Notes: generated by a model not told the origin, from the sequence alone. 64,000 bases of DNA from Pseudoduganella albidiflava (GCF_004322755.1 NZ_CP036401.1:4278001-4342000); one strand, 5' to 3'; counted from the first letter of the stretch, positions 47,260 through 56,726 are shown. A program made the numbers and translations.

Positions 47260-47379
47260 ATGCTCACTCTACTGACGATCGGCATCTTCGTAGCCACCGT
47301 GGGGCTGATCGCCTATGAAATCATTTCGGAAAGCCGGGGTGGCAACGGCAAACTGACCGACCGCTATCACGACGAATAG
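47260..47379 (+). CDS. 39-residue single-helix membrane peptide
   Basis: A very small open frame, MLTLLTIGIFVATVGLIAYE then a charged tail, predicted as one transmembrane helix with a cytoplasmic or periplasmic tail. AGGA and a GAAA-capped hairpin AGCCTTCC-GAAA-GGATGGCT lie just upstream (47232-47251). A strong terminator follows 23 bases after the stop, so a separate transcript is likely. No family recognised. Confidence 0.6.
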   Translation: MLTLLTIGIFVATVGLIAYEIISESRGGNGKLTDRYHDE

Positions 47380-47402
47380 CGCACGCTGCACTAGCAGGCA
47401 TC

Positions 47403-47456
47403 AAGGCCCCGCGGCAGCCCGTAGCGATACGGTCTGCGGCCGGGGCCTTTGGTTTT
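47403..47456 (+). terminator. Intrinsic terminator of the 39-residue gene
   Basis: AAGGCCCCG (47403-47411) pairs with CGGGGCCTT (47441-47449) around a branched GC-rich core, followed by TGGTTTTCT. Confidence 0.85.
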
Positions 47457-47576
47457 CTGGACGCTGCCTCGATGCGATCCGGCTTGCATGATGCAAGAGT
47501 TGCGCGCAGAACACATCGCTCATCATGTTTCACACGTTCATGCTACGCTGATGTCTTTATAACAAGACAGGGGAAC

Positions 47577-48395
47577 ATGATGCGTGGACGGATGAAGTGG
47601 CTGGGCGCCATGGCGTTGGCTGGCGTCGCCGGCATGGCGAATGCAACGGTCGTCGTCGATATGACCATGACGGCCTGGACGTCCGAGCTGGTCGACCTGA
47701 AACCGTCGGACGGTATCGCGCCTTCGCTCACGCCGGGCTCCGAAATTTATTGGCTGACTTCGGGCATTGGCGTACAGCCACCAGATGAAGATACGCAGAG
47801 TGTCGGGGAACAATGCACTGACTGCGCAGGCACGTCGGCAACCCATGCCATCGGGACGACGAATGTCGAAGGCGGCAATGGCAGTGAATTTGCCTTCCAT
47901 ATCGCGACCACCCCACAATTCGAGACCACGCCATCGTATAGATCGAAGCTCGAGAGCACATACTGGCGTTTCGCGTCATTCCAGCTCGGCGCACATTCGC
48001 AAGTCACGTTCCGTACCCGCCTTACCGTGAACGCCGTCGTTGCCTTTGACAGCGTGGACGACGATGTCGAGTCGACAACATCCTTGTACTTCGATCCGAG
48101 TTGCGCTGCCGACGCGTGGGGTTCCCCAGGCTGCGGCGAGATGGAGTTCACGATCGAGGGACCTGGCACGCTATCCGAGGAACGCTACCTGTCGTTCGTC
48201 TTCACGAACAATGGCGACTCGGCCAAGGACCTCGTCTTTAACTCGCTCGCCTATGTGCAAACCGAGATAAGGAACGTTCCCATCCCGCAAGTACCGGAAC
48301 CGTCCACGTATGCAATGCTCGGCGTCGGCCTGGCAGGGTTGTGGGCACGATCGCGCAGAAAAAACAGCCAGGGCCGCGGCTTGCACCAGCAATAA
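47577..48395 (+). CDS. PEP-CTERM protein
   Basis: A 272-residue exported protein: signal peptide residues 1-23 (MKWLGAMALAGVAGMANA), a beta-rich body with a Cys pair QCTDCAG near 85 and a second pair in SCAADAWGSPGCGE, and a sorting tail VPEPSTYAMLGVGLAGL with RSRRK. The start is the ATG after CAGGGGAAC. A palindrome CTTGCAT-G-ATGCAAG (47483-47497) is upstream. Function unknown. It converges with the fliD gene, whose stop is 60 bases away. Confidence 0.85.
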   Translation: MMRGRMKWLGAMALAGVAGMANATVVVDMTMTAWTSELVDLKPSDGIAPSLTPGSEIYWLTSGIGVQPPDEDTQSVGEQCTDCAGTSATHAIGTTNVEGGNGSEFAFHIATTPQFETTPSYRSKLESTYWRFASFQLGAHSQVTFRTRLTVNAVVAFDSVDDDVESTTSLYFDPSCAADAWGSPGCGEMEFTIEGPGTLSEERYLSFVFTNNGDSAKDLVFNSLAYVQTEIRNVPIPQVPEPSTYAMLGVGLAGLWARSRRKNSQGRGLHQQ

Positions 48396-48454
48396 AGCCC
48401 CCGCCACTTGCGGGACTCGCAGCGGCCGAGCTCACGGGCTGCGGCCGCCGGCCC

Positions 48455-49891
48455 TTACCCCAGCAGATCGAGCAGCGTCCCCGTCCCGCCCATCTGTTCC
48501 TGGATCGTGTACATCTGCGCCAGCGCCTGCGCCTGGGCGGTCAGCGACTGCGCCAGCCGCTCGCGCCGGTCGGTCAGCAGGTCGAGGTCGCGCGTGGTGC
48601 GGTCCTGGGCGCGGCGGATCAGGCCATTCTCGGCCGTCAGCGCGCCCAGGCGCTGGTCGATGCGGTCGGCCAGGCCGGTGCCCTCGTCGGTGAACAGCCG
48701 GGCAACGGCTTCCGGATCGTCGGCGATGGCGGCTTTCAGCTTGATCTCGTCCAGCACCAGCTTGCCGTCCGCATCGCGCGACAGGCCGATATCGGCGAGC
48801 GCCTGCGACGATGCGCCGGCGCCGCCGATCCGCATCAGCGCGCCCAGTTGCGAGGACACGCGGGACAGTGCCTGGTCGCCGCTCAGCGCGCCATCCTGCA
48901 GTACGGCCAGCGTGTCCGACATCTTGTTGTAGCCTTCCACGAACGCGGCCACGTTCTTCGCGATCTGGCTGCTGTCCTGGGTAATCGCCAGCCGCGTTTC
49001 GCCCTTCCCGGTCAGCGTGATCGTCACGCCTTCGATGGCGTCGTCGATCGTGTTGGTGCTGCGCCGGTACTCCTTGCCCGAGATGGTCACGATCGCATCC
49101 TGCGCGGCCTGCGCCTGCGTCATGCCGCCCGCCTGGGGCCGTTCGGGATCGAAGCCGATCGCGGCCGCCAGCGCGGCATCGCCGCTGACGCTGATCGACA
49201 GCGTCTGCGTGGCGCCTTCCTTGCCGTTCACCTGCAGCGCATAGCCGCCATTGGAACGCACCACGGTGGCGTTCACGCCGGCTTCCTTCAGCGCGGCGGC
49301 AATGCCATCCAGCGTATTGTTATTGCTGTCGATCGTGATCGTGCGCGCGGAACCGGCGCTGGCCTGGAAGCCCTCCTCGCCCAGCGTGCCCCATTCGAGC
49401 TTGACGGTGGCGGCCATGCCGCTGCCGATCGTCGACCCCGCCGTCGGCTGCGTGCCGCTGTTGAGCACCTGGCCCTGGGCCAGCTGGCTGACATCGACGT
49501 CATACCGGCCCGGTTTGGCGGCAGCGCTGGTGACGGCCGTCAGGACGCCGCGGCTGGAGGTGGAGGCGGCGGTCGACAGCCCGGCACCCGCCAGGCTCTC
49601 GGCCAGCGCCTCGAAGGTATCGAGGGCGCTCTGCAGCTGGCCCAGTCCGGACAGGCGGGTCTGCGTGCTCGTCAGGTTGGCATTGAGCAAGTCGATATTG
49701 CCGCGCTGGCCCGCCAGCGCCTGCTGCACGCGGGCCGCGACCGTCGGCGACAGCGTCGCGCTGCCGCCGGTCATGCCGGTGAGCGTGCCGGAGTTGATGC
49801 TGGAGCTGGTACCGGGGTTGGTACCGAATACCGTCGCGAACGGGTTGGTGCCGTACTGGGCGGCGAGGATGGCGCTGGCGTTTGTAACCAT
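48455..49891 (-). CDS. fliD: Flagellar filament cap protein FliD (orphan copy)
   Basis: A 478-residue FliD-type protein. N-terminal coiled region NIDLLNANLTSTQTRLSGLGQLQSALDTFE, central FliD domains with repeats such as NNNTLDGIAAALKEAGVNATVV, and C-terminal helices TTRDLDLLTDRRERLAQSLTAQ that assemble the pentameric cap. The start is the ATG of MVTNASAILAA after GGAGGTCACCC. No flagellin or other flagellar gene is in the window, so it is an orphan copy. A PilZ gene lies 188 bases upstream on the same strand. Confidence 0.9.
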   Translation of the reverse strand: MVTNASAILAAQYGTNPFATVFGTNPGTSSSINSGTLTGMTGGSATLSPTVAARVQQALAGQRGNIDLLNANLTSTQTRLSGLGQLQSALDTFEALAESLAGAGLSTAASTSSRGVLTAVTSAAAKPGRYDVDVSQLAQGQVLNSGTQPTAGSTIGSGMAATVKLEWGTLGEEGFQASAGSARTITIDSNNNTLDGIAAALKEAGVNATVVRSNGGYALQVNGKEGATQTLSISVSGDAALAAAIGFDPERPQAGGMTQAQAAQDAIVTISGKEYRRSTNTIDDAIEGVTITLTGKGETRLAITQDSSQIAKNVAAFVEGYNKMSDTLAVLQDGALSGDQALSRVSSQLGALMRIGGAGASSQALADIGLSRDADGKLVLDEIKLKAAIADDPEAVARLFTDEGTGLADRIDQRLGALTAENGLIRRAQDRTTRDLDLLTDRRERLAQSLTAQAQALAQMYTIQEQMGGTGTLLDLLG

Positions 49892-50079
49892 GGGTGACCT
49901 CCGATGTCGGACTATTATGATCCCATCGGACCCGGGAATCAAAAGAGACGAACAGAACGGGACATGCCCCGTTGTCTTCCGGTTAAGCCTGCAAGAAGGG
50001 AATCGGGGCTCCGAATGCCATCACGCCACGGGCACGACTCATCCGCATCGCATCAAGGTAGCGGAATCACCGGATCGAA

Positions 50080-50400
50080 TCAGCGCATGAACTTCGTGAT
50101 CGCGGCCGTGGCATCCGCGTTCAGCGGCAGGAACACGAAGCCCACCTTGAACTCGTTGCCCGAGAAAATGCAGTGGCTGACCCTGGCGCGGCACGTGATG
50201 ATCTGCGGCTTGCCATCGACGAGCATCTCGAACACCACCTGCCCCGTCTGGCCCGGTTCGACCTTGCTGCCCGATGTCACGGACATGCCGCCCAGGCTGA
50301 GATCGAAGGTGCGCGCGGGAACCGGCGCGGCGCCATCGATGATCACCATTGCCCTCACGCGCAGGATCTTGCGCACGCCCTGCCTTTGATCGACTAACAA
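50080..50400 (-). CDS. PilZ domain protein (probable c-di-GMP receptor)
   Basis: A 106-residue protein with one PilZ domain. The c-di-GMP binding pattern is an Arg-rich stretch QGVRKILRVRAMV near the N-terminus and DLSLGGMSV later (D-x-S-x-x-G). No output domain. The start is the TTG at 50400, preceded by GAGGAAGAG at good spacing. It lies between radA and fliD on the same strand. Confidence 0.85.
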   Translation of the reverse strand: MLVDQRQGVRKILRVRAMVIIDGAAPVPARTFDLSLGGMSVTSGSKVEPGQTGQVVFEMLVDGKPQIITCRARVSHCIFSGNEFKVGFVFLPLNADATAAITKFMR

Positions 50401-50425
50401 TTACTCTTCCTCGTTGAAAATGACG

Positions 50426-50446
50426 GCGGCCGGCAAGGCCGGCCGC
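50426..50446 (-). terminator. GC-rich hairpin after radA
   Basis: GCGGCCGGC (50426-50434) and GCCGGCCGC (50438-50446) form a perfect 9-bp stem with an AAG loop. On the minus strand the tail is CGTCATTTTC, a weak T tract, so termination is only suspected. Confidence 0.4.
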
Positions 50447-50505
50447 ATATTCTACTGCGCAAGCACCAATCTTGCATTGGTGTCATTGCGCCCTTCTCTC
50501 CGGCT

Positions 50506-51879
50506 TCATTGCAGTTCGCGCAGCCGGTTGAACGCATCGTCGATACGGTCCACGCCGATGATGGTCATGCCCTCGATCGGCTGCTTCGGCGCGTTGGCCT
50601 TGGGGATCATGGCGATCGAGAAGCCCAGCTTGGCCGCCTCGCGCAGCCGCTCCTGGCCGCGCGGCGCCGGGCGGATCTCGCCGGCCAAGCCCACTTCGCC
50701 GAACACCACGAAGCCGCGCGGCAGCGCCTTGTTGCGCATCGACGAATTGATCGCCAGCAGCACGGCCAGGTCGGCCGCCGGTTCGGTGATCTTCACGCCG
50801 CCGACCGCGTTGATGAACACGTCCTGGTCGAAGGCTGCAATGCCGGCGTGCCGGTGCAGCACCGCCAGCAGCATGGCCAGCCGGTTCTGTTCCAGGCCCA
50901 CGGACAGCCGGCGCGCATTGGGCAGGTGGCTCGCATCGACCAGCGCCTGGATTTCCACCAGCAGCGGCCGCGTGCCTTCCTGCGTCACCATCACGCATGA
51001 ACCGGGCACCTGGTTGTCATGCTGGGACAGGAACAGCGCGGAAGGATTCGACACGCCTTTCAGGCCCTTCTCCGTCATCGCGAACACACCCAGCTCGTTG
51101 ACGGCGCCGAAGCGGTTCTTGATGGCCCGCACCAGCCGGAAGCTGGAGTGGGTATCGCCCTCGAAGTACAGCACCGAATCGACGATGTGTTCGAGCACGC
51201 GCGGGCCGGCCAGCGCGCCTTCCTTGGTGACGTGGCCGACCAGGATGATCGTCACGCCGGTCTGCTTGGCCACGCGCGTGAGCTGCGCCGCGCACTCGCG
51301 CACCTGCGCCACCGAGCCGGGCGCGGAGGTCAGCGCATCCGAATACAGGGTCTGGATCGAATCGATCACGGCCACCTGGGGCTTCACGCTGTCCAGCGTT
51401 TGCAGGATCTTCTCCAGCTGGATCTCGGCCTGCAGCTTGAATTCCTTGGCATCGATGGCCAGCCGCTTGGCGCGCAGCGCGATCTGCGCGCCCGATTCCT
51501 CGCCGGAGACATACAGCACGCTTTTCACGCGCGACAGGTTGGCCAGGGCCTGCAGCAGCAGCGTCGACTTGCCGATGCCCGGGTCGCCGCCGATCAGCAC
51601 CACGCCGCCGGCCACCAGGCCGCCGCCCAGCACGCGGTCGAATTCCTCGATGCCGGTGCCGAAGCGCGGCACGTCGAGCGCTTCGATCTCGCTGAGCGAC
51701 AGCACCGGCGCGGTCTGCGCCAGGGCCTGGTGCGATTGCGACATGCGGTTCACGCCGCCGGTCTCGATCACCGATTCCACCATCGTGTTCCATTGCCGGC
51801 AGGCCGGGCACTGGCCGGTCCACTTGCTGCTCGTGCCGCCGCATTCGCTGCACACGTATTGGGTCTTTGCCTTGGCCAT
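50506..51879 (-). CDS. radA: DNA repair protein RadA (Sms)
   Basis: A 457-residue branch-migration ATPase acting in recombination. N-terminal C4 zinc finger (CSECG, then CPAC, within residues 10-27), RecA-like ATPase with Walker A IGGDPGIGKSTLL, the RadA motif KNRFGAVNELG and a Lon-like C-terminal domain with SSMRNKALPRGFVVFGEVGLAGE. The start is the ATG overlapping the alr stop (TGATG). Confidence 0.96.
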   Translation of the reverse strand: MAKAKTQYVCSECGGTSSKWTGQCPACRQWNTMVESVIETGGVNRMSQSHQALAQTAPVLSLSEIEALDVPRFGTGIEEFDRVLGGGLVAGGVVLIGGDPGIGKSTLLLQALANLSRVKSVLYVSGEESGAQIALRAKRLAIDAKEFKLQAEIQLEKILQTLDSVKPQVAVIDSIQTLYSDALTSAPGSVAQVRECAAQLTRVAKQTGVTIILVGHVTKEGALAGPRVLEHIVDSVLYFEGDTHSSFRLVRAIKNRFGAVNELGVFAMTEKGLKGVSNPSALFLSQHDNQVPGSCVMVTQEGTRPLLVEIQALVDASHLPNARRLSVGLEQNRLAMLLAVLHRHAGIAAFDQDVFINAVGGVKITEPAADLAVLLAINSSMRNKALPRGFVVFGEVGLAGEIRPAPRGQERLREAAKLGFSIAMIPKANAPKQPIEGMTIIGVDRIDDAFNRLRELQ

Positions 51880-52967
51880 CAGTCTTCCTTCACCTGCACG
51901 CGCGGCGCCACGGCGCACATCAGTTCATAGCCGATCGTGCCGGCCGACGCGGCGACATCGTCGATCGGCAGGTCCTCGCCCCACAGCACCACGCGGCTGC
52001 CCACGCGCGCCTGGTCGATGCCGGTCAGGTCGACCGCCATCATGTCCATCGACACGCGGCCCACCGTACGGGTCCGGAAGCCATCCACCAGCACCGGCGT
52101 GCCGGTCGGCGCATGGCGCGGATAGCCGTCGGCATAGCCGCACGCCACGGTGCCGATGCGCATGTCGCGGTCCGCTTCGAAGCGGCTGCCGTAGCCGACG
52201 AAATCGCCCGCCGCGATGTGCTGGATGCCGATCAGTTCACTTGCCAGCGTCATCGCCGGCCGCAAGCCGTAGTCCGCCGCGCTGCCGCCACCCGGCGTGC
52301 CGCCATACAGCATGATGCCGGGACGGATCCAGTCGCTGACCAGTTCCTCGCGCAACTCCGGCATGCGCAGCACGCCGGCCGAATTGGCCAGGCTGCGCGG
52401 CGCATCCAGCCCCGCCGCCCCCGCCTCGAAACGGCGGATCTGCTCGCGGATCGGCAGGCACTCGTGCGCCGCTTCATCGGCGTTGGCGAAGTGCGTCATC
52501 AGCGTGATGCGGCCCACGTGCGGGATGGCGCGCAGCCGCGCATGCGCGGCGGCGAACTCGCCGGGCTGGAAACCCAGGCGGTTCATGCCGGTGTTCATTT
52601 TCAGGTGCACGTCGACCGGCCGGGCCAGCGGCGTGCGTTCCAGCAGCGCGATCTGCTCCATGCAATGGGCCGTGCCGTTCAAGCCATGCTCCGCCATCGC
52701 ATGCAGGTCGGCCGCGTCGAACCAGCCTTCGAGCAGCAGCACCGGCTTGCTCCAGCCCATCTCGCGCAGGCGCACCGCGTTATCGAACTCGATCAGCGCC
52801 ATGCCGTCGGCATCGGCGAAGCCGCGCAGCGCGCGCTGCAGGCCATGGCCGTAGGCATTCGCCTTGACCACGGCCCAAGCCTTCGCGGCGGGCGCGCAGG
52901 CACGGGCGCGGGCCAGGTTATGCTGCATCGCAGCGACGTGGATGGTGGCAACGATCGGCCTTGGCAT
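51879..52967 (-). CDS. alr: Alanine racemase
   Basis: Interconverts L- and D-alanine for peptidoglycan. 362 residues. PLP-binding Lys K35 in WAVVKANAYGHG at the barrel, catalytic Tyr in VACGYADGYPR, and the PLP phosphate region SMDMMAVDLTG. Its stop overlaps the radA start. Divergent from lplT with 223 bases between. Confidence 0.96.
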   Translation of the reverse strand: MPRPIVATIHVAAMQHNLARARACAPAAKAWAVVKANAYGHGLQRALRGFADADGMALIEFDNAVRLREMGWSKPVLLLEGWFDAADLHAMAEHGLNGTAHCMEQIALLERTPLARPVDVHLKMNTGMNRLGFQPGEFAAAHARLRAIPHVGRITLMTHFANADEAAHECLPIREQIRRFEAGAAGLDAPRSLANSAGVLRMPELREELVSDWIRPGIMLYGGTPGGGSAADYGLRPAMTLASELIGIQHIAAGDFVGYGSRFEADRDMRIGTVACGYADGYPRHAPTGTPVLVDGFRTRTVGRVSMDMMAVDLTGIDQARVGSRVVLWGEDLPIDDVAASAGTIGYELMCAVAPRVQVKED

Positions 52968-53190
52968 GGCGGAGTGGGCGCATTCGCGTCAGAAAGTGAA
53001 GCGGGCATTTTACCGCACACCCTCCCTTAGGCGGAGCTTAAGACCGGCGTGCCCGGCGGCCGCGCCAGCCCAATGCGCAGGCGGCTTCCCGGTAATCGAA
53101 CGACCATTCAGATTGCCCTGCCGTTTTCTTTGGAAAGCATATCTTTCATGGTATAAAGCAAGCCGATATCGGTTTTAAGGCCCTTCCACA

Positions 53191-54438
53191 ATGAATCGTG
53201 GTTTCTACACCATCATGGCGGCGCAGTTCTTTTCGTCGCTGGCGGACAATGCGTTGCTGTTCGTCGCGATCGACCTGCTGATCACGATGAAGTCGCCGGC
53301 ATGGATCACGCCGCTGCTGAAGTTCCTCTTCGTGCTGTTCTATGTGCTGCTGGCCGCATTCGTGGGCGCCTTCGCCGACGCATTGCCGAAAGGCCGGGTC
53401 ATGTTCATCGCGAACCTGGTCAAGATCTTCGGCTGCGCATTGCTGTTCTATGAAGTGCATCCGCTGGCCGCCTATGCGATCGTGGGCATCGGCGCCGCCA
53501 TCTATTCGCCCGCCAAGTACGGCATCCTGACCGAGCTGCTGCCGCCGGAAAAGCTGGTGGCCGCCAATGGCTGGATCGAAGGCCTGACGATTTCCTCGAT
53601 CATCCTCGGCACCGTGATGGGCGGTGCCCTGGTCAGCGACCGCGCCGAGTCGATCATGGTGGGCTGGGACATCGGCATGAACAATCCCGCCTATGGCGCG
53701 CTGATGATCGTCGGCATCCTGTATATCTGCGCCGCGCTGTTCAACCTGCGCATTCCGCTGACCGGCTGCGTGTACCCGCACCAGGAACGCAATCCGGTGC
53801 GCCTGATCGAGGACTTCGCCAACTGCTGCATGATCCTGTGGCGCGACAAGCTGGGCCAGATTTCGCTGGCGGTGACCACGCTGTTCTGGGGCACCGGTGC
53901 CACCTTGCAGTTCATCGTGCTGGAATGGGCCAAGCAGTCGATGGGCATGAGTTATGAAAAGGCCACCACGATGGTCGGCCTGGTGGGACTGGGCGTGACG
54001 GTGGGCGCGATCATGTCGGCCAGGATGATTTCGCTGCGCCAGTCGCTCTCCGTGATCCCGCTCGGCATCGCCATGGGCTTCATCGTGATGACGATGGCCT
54101 TCATCCACACGCCGTGGCTGGCTTACCCGCTGCTGATCCTGGTGGGCGGCCTGGCCGGCTTCTTCGTGGTGCCCATGAACGCCCTGCTGCAGCACCGCGG
54201 CCACGTGCTGATGAGTGCCGGGCACTCGATCGCCGTGCAGAACTTCAACGAGAACCTGTCGATCCTGACCATGCTGGCCATGTATTCGCTGATGCTGCGC
54301 ATGGACCTGGCACTGAACACGATCATCGTGCTGTTCGGCCTGTTCCTGTCGGGGACCATGATCGCCATCAAGCGGCTGCACGTGGCCAACCAGCGCGAGC
54401 ACGATTCGCTGGCGCTGATCGGCGAGCACAAACACTGA
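53191..54438 (+). CDS. lplT: Lysophospholipid transporter LplT
   Basis: A 415-residue MFS transporter with about 12 helices that flips lysophospholipids across the inner membrane. N-terminus MNRGFYTIMAAQFFSSLADN, and the family motifs SPAKYGILTELLPPEKLVAANG and GALVSDRAESI. The partner acyltransferase gene aas is not in the window. Followed by a long palindromic element. Confidence 0.93.
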   Translation: MNRGFYTIMAAQFFSSLADNALLFVAIDLLITMKSPAWITPLLKFLFVLFYVLLAAFVGAFADALPKGRVMFIANLVKIFGCALLFYEVHPLAAYAIVGIGAAIYSPAKYGILTELLPPEKLVAANGWIEGLTISSIILGTVMGGALVSDRAESIMVGWDIGMNNPAYGALMIVGILYICAALFNLRIPLTGCVYPHQERNPVRLIEDFANCCMILWRDKLGQISLAVTTLFWGTGATLQFIVLEWAKQSMGMSYEKATTMVGLVGLGVTVGAIMSARMISLRQSLSVIPLGIAMGFIVMTMAFIHTPWLAYPLLILVGGLAGFFVVPMNALLQHRGHVLMSAGHSIAVQNFNENLSILTMLAMYSLMLRMDLALNTIIVLFGLFLSGTMIAIKRLHVANQREHDSLALIGEHKH

Positions 54439-54462
54439 CCGCGGCCATGCCGCAACCGGCCT

Positions 54463-54506
54463 GGTGTCGGACATTTTTTCCGCCTGCGGAAAAATTGTCG
54501 GACACC
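54463..54506. repeat. REP-like palindrome downstream of lplT
   Basis: Outer arms GGTGTCGGACA (54463-54473) and TGTCGGACACC (54496-54506, one mismatch) and inner arms TTTTTCCG and CGGAAAAA. Shape and T tracts allow action as a bidirectional terminator; the motif style resembles dispersed palindromic elements in this family of bacteria. A second inverted repeat, CCGGGCAT/ATGCCCGG, lies within 54539-54584. Confidence 0.7.
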
Positions 54507-54619
54507 GGTTTTCGCGCGCATCCTGGAAATGACGGGCCCCGGGCATTTTCCCCGGATGAAGCGGCCGAAAGAAGATGCCCGGCACCTGTACCCTAAGCCC
54601 CCCGCTTCTACCCCGGCTT

Positions 54620-55660
54620 CTACCCGGGTTTCTGCCCCGTCTGCCGCCTGATCGCGGCCCGCGCCGGCCAGTCGTCGCGCACCACGAACGCGCGCGACTC
54701 CTCCAGCAGCCAGCCATCCTCCTCGCGGATCGTTGCCACCATTACCGGTGACGCGTCCGCCTCGAACTTCGTCGCCAGCAGCACCGCCAGCTCGCCTCGC
54801 GCCAAGGGTGCAGGCACCGCCGGCAGCGCATCGCCGACGCGCGCCTTCAGCGGCGCCAGCCACTGCAGGCGCGGCATCACCACGAAGCGTTCCTGCGCAT
54901 GCCCCGCTTCGCCGGCAAGGCCGGCCAGCGTGAGCCAGCGTCCCCGGCAATGATCGGCCGTGATGCCGGGGATGACGGGTACCTCGCCATCCACCGCTCC
55001 GGGTGGATAGAACAGCCAGCCCTTGACGAGCGCCTGGGCCGCCGTCACCGGCCGCGGCAGCACCTGCTGCGCGGCCGGATGCTGCGCCAGCGCGAGCTGC
55101 TGGTCGAAGATCTTGCGCATCTTGCGTCCCAGCGTGTCGCCCAGGTTCGGGCCCACCAGCAGGTCGAAGTCGGTGGTGGCCACGTCGCTGTCCAGCAGGT
55201 AGAACTTGGTGGCGAACTCGATGTGGCGCAGGCCGCCGCCAGCTTCGTCGAGCAGGAAATCGAACTCGCCCACCGTTTCCTTGCCGCCGTTGCCCTTGAT
55301 GCCGTGATGGTTGGTGCGCACCTGCAGGCCGTGCGCGGCCAGCGTGCCCCGCTGCGCAAAATAAAAGGCCATCAGCTTTTCGGCATACAGGCCAAGGCGG
55401 GAATAGAAGCGGCCGCCCAGCGCCGCCTCGAGCGGCGCGGGGTCGGCTTCGAGGGCCGCCAGCCAGGCCTCGACTTCCGGCGCGACCGGCCCGGGCGCGG
55501 CGATGCGGCCGTGCCAGTACGGCGCGTTCGCGTCCAGCAGGTCGGGGGCGTCGAGCAGCCACGCCAGCGCCCGCACGTGCGGGCGCGTCAGGTGCCGCCA
55601 GCGGCGCTCGAAGCGCGCCTGGTACGTCGCTCCTTTGGCGGACTCAGCGGCGGCCGGCAT
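54620..55660 (-). CDS. DUF1853 family protein
   Basis: A 346-residue cytoplasmic protein of unknown function that resembles DUF1853. Conserved segments: LGLYAEKLMAFYF, VGEFDFLLDEAGGGLRHIEFATKFYLL (D and E pattern that hints at a PD-(D/E)XK nuclease fold) and GPNLGDTLGRKMRKIFDQQLAL. The nuclease hint is inference from the D-x(n)-E-x-K spacing. It starts inside the last codons of the udg gene (17-base overlap), so it is the last gene of tsaB-rimI-udg-DUF1853. Confidence 0.85.
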   Translation of the reverse strand: MPAAAESAKGATYQARFERRWRHLTRPHVRALAWLLDAPDLLDANAPYWHGRIAAPGPVAPEVEAWLAALEADPAPLEAALGGRFYSRLGLYAEKLMAFYFAQRGTLAAHGLQVRTNHHGIKGNGGKETVGEFDFLLDEAGGGLRHIEFATKFYLLDSDVATTDFDLLVGPNLGDTLGRKMRKIFDQQLALAQHPAAQQVLPRPVTAAQALVKGWLFYPPGAVDGEVPVIPGITADHCRGRWLTLAGLAGEAGHAQERFVVMPRLQWLAPLKARVGDALPAVPAPLARGELAVLLATKFEADASPVMVATIREEDGWLLEESRAFVVRDDWPARAAIRRQTGQKPG

Positions 55661-56726
55661 GGGCGGAACGCGCCAGGCACAGGTCGGCCCACGCCCTGGC
55701 CTTGTCTTCCGGCTTCTTCAGCAGGTCGGCCGGATGGAACGTGGCGACGACAGGCAGTTCGCCACCCGGGTGGTCGTAGCGCAGCACCTTGCCGCGCGCG
55801 GCCATGCCGAGCAGGCCCTTGGCCGTCACGCCACCCAGGGTGAGCGCCAGGCCCGCGCCCGTCAGCGCCAGCTCGCGCTGCAGGTACGGGCGGCAGGCGG
55901 CCAGTTCGTCGGCCGCGGGAAGGCGGTCGGCGCCATCATCCGCCACCGGGCGGCATTTCACCAGCGTGGTCGCATAGGCGCCCCGCGCCACCGACAGGTC
56001 CACCGCGCGCAGCATGTTGTGCAGCAGCTGGCCAGGCGGCCCGGCGAACGGCTGCTCCGCCTTCTCGTCGGCGGGCGTGGGTGCGAGGCCCAGCACGAGC
56101 CAGCGCGCGCGTTCGTCGCCATGGCCCGGCACGGCTGCGCGGCGCGTCTCGCACAGCCGGCAGCGCGTGCAACCGCGCACGGCGGCCTGCAGTTCCGGCC
56201 AGTCCATCGCGGCGATTTCCTCGTCGGTGGCGGCGCCGCGCTGGGGCGCACGCTGTACCGGTACGGCCGGCACGGCATCGAACCACGAGGTGTCTTCTCC
56301 GCTTTGCGGCGCCTCGGCCTTCGCGCGCGGCGGCGCCGGCTGCTTCAGCGTGGGCGCTTTCGGCGGCGGTGCCGGCGCGTTGTCGAACCAGGCGGTATCG
56401 TCGTCGCTCGTTGCGGCGGGCGGCGCGGCCGGGCGCGGCGGCGGCGAATCCGGTACGGCCGGCGCGACGGCGGCAGGCGTGGTATCCGCACGGGCCACCG
56501 TTTCAGGGACCACCGGCGCGGGCGCGGCCGGTTCATGAGCGAACGGGATGGCAGCGACCGGCGCTTCGACGGCTGCCGGCTGTTCCTCGATGGCCGGCAC
56601 CGGCGCCGCTTCGGCCACGGCTTCGGCCACTGCTTCGGCAACCCCATGCACGCGGTCGCGCAACAGCCAGCGCGGCCCGACGCCCATCTCCTGCAGGAAT
56701 GCGCTGCTGCGCTGTGTCAGGCTCAT
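55644..56726 (-). CDS. Uracil-DNA glycosylase, Fe-S family with long linker
   Basis: A 360-residue protein. The N-terminal 20 residues (MSLTQRSSAFLQEMGVGPRW) are followed by a low-complexity Ala/Pro/Glu linker to about residue 155. The C-terminal domain is family 4/5-like: Fe-S Cys in GCTRCRLCETR, an active-site motif written LGLAPTPADEKAEQPFAGPPGQLL in place of the usual GEAPG, another Cys in VKCRPV, and THHP-like ATFHPADLLK at the C-terminus. The active-site change deserves a check. It removes uracil from DNA if active. The start overlaps rimI (ATGA). Confidence 0.83.
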   Translation of the reverse strand: MSLTQRSSAFLQEMGVGPRWLLRDRVHGVAEAVAEAVAEAAPVPAIEEQPAAVEAPVAAIPFAHEPAAPAPVVPETVARADTTPAAVAPAVPDSPPPRPAAPPAATSDDDTAWFDNAPAPPPKAPTLKQPAPPRAKAEAPQSGEDTSWFDAVPAVPVQRAPQRGAATDEEIAAMDWPELQAAVRGCTRCRLCETRRAAVPGHGDERARWLVLGLAPTPADEKAEQPFAGPPGQLLHNMLRAVDLSVARGAYATTLVKCRPVADDGADRLPAADELAACRPYLQRELALTGAGLALTLGGVTAKGLLGMAARGKVLRYDHPGGELPVVATFHPADLLKKPEDKARAWADLCLARSAHAGRR

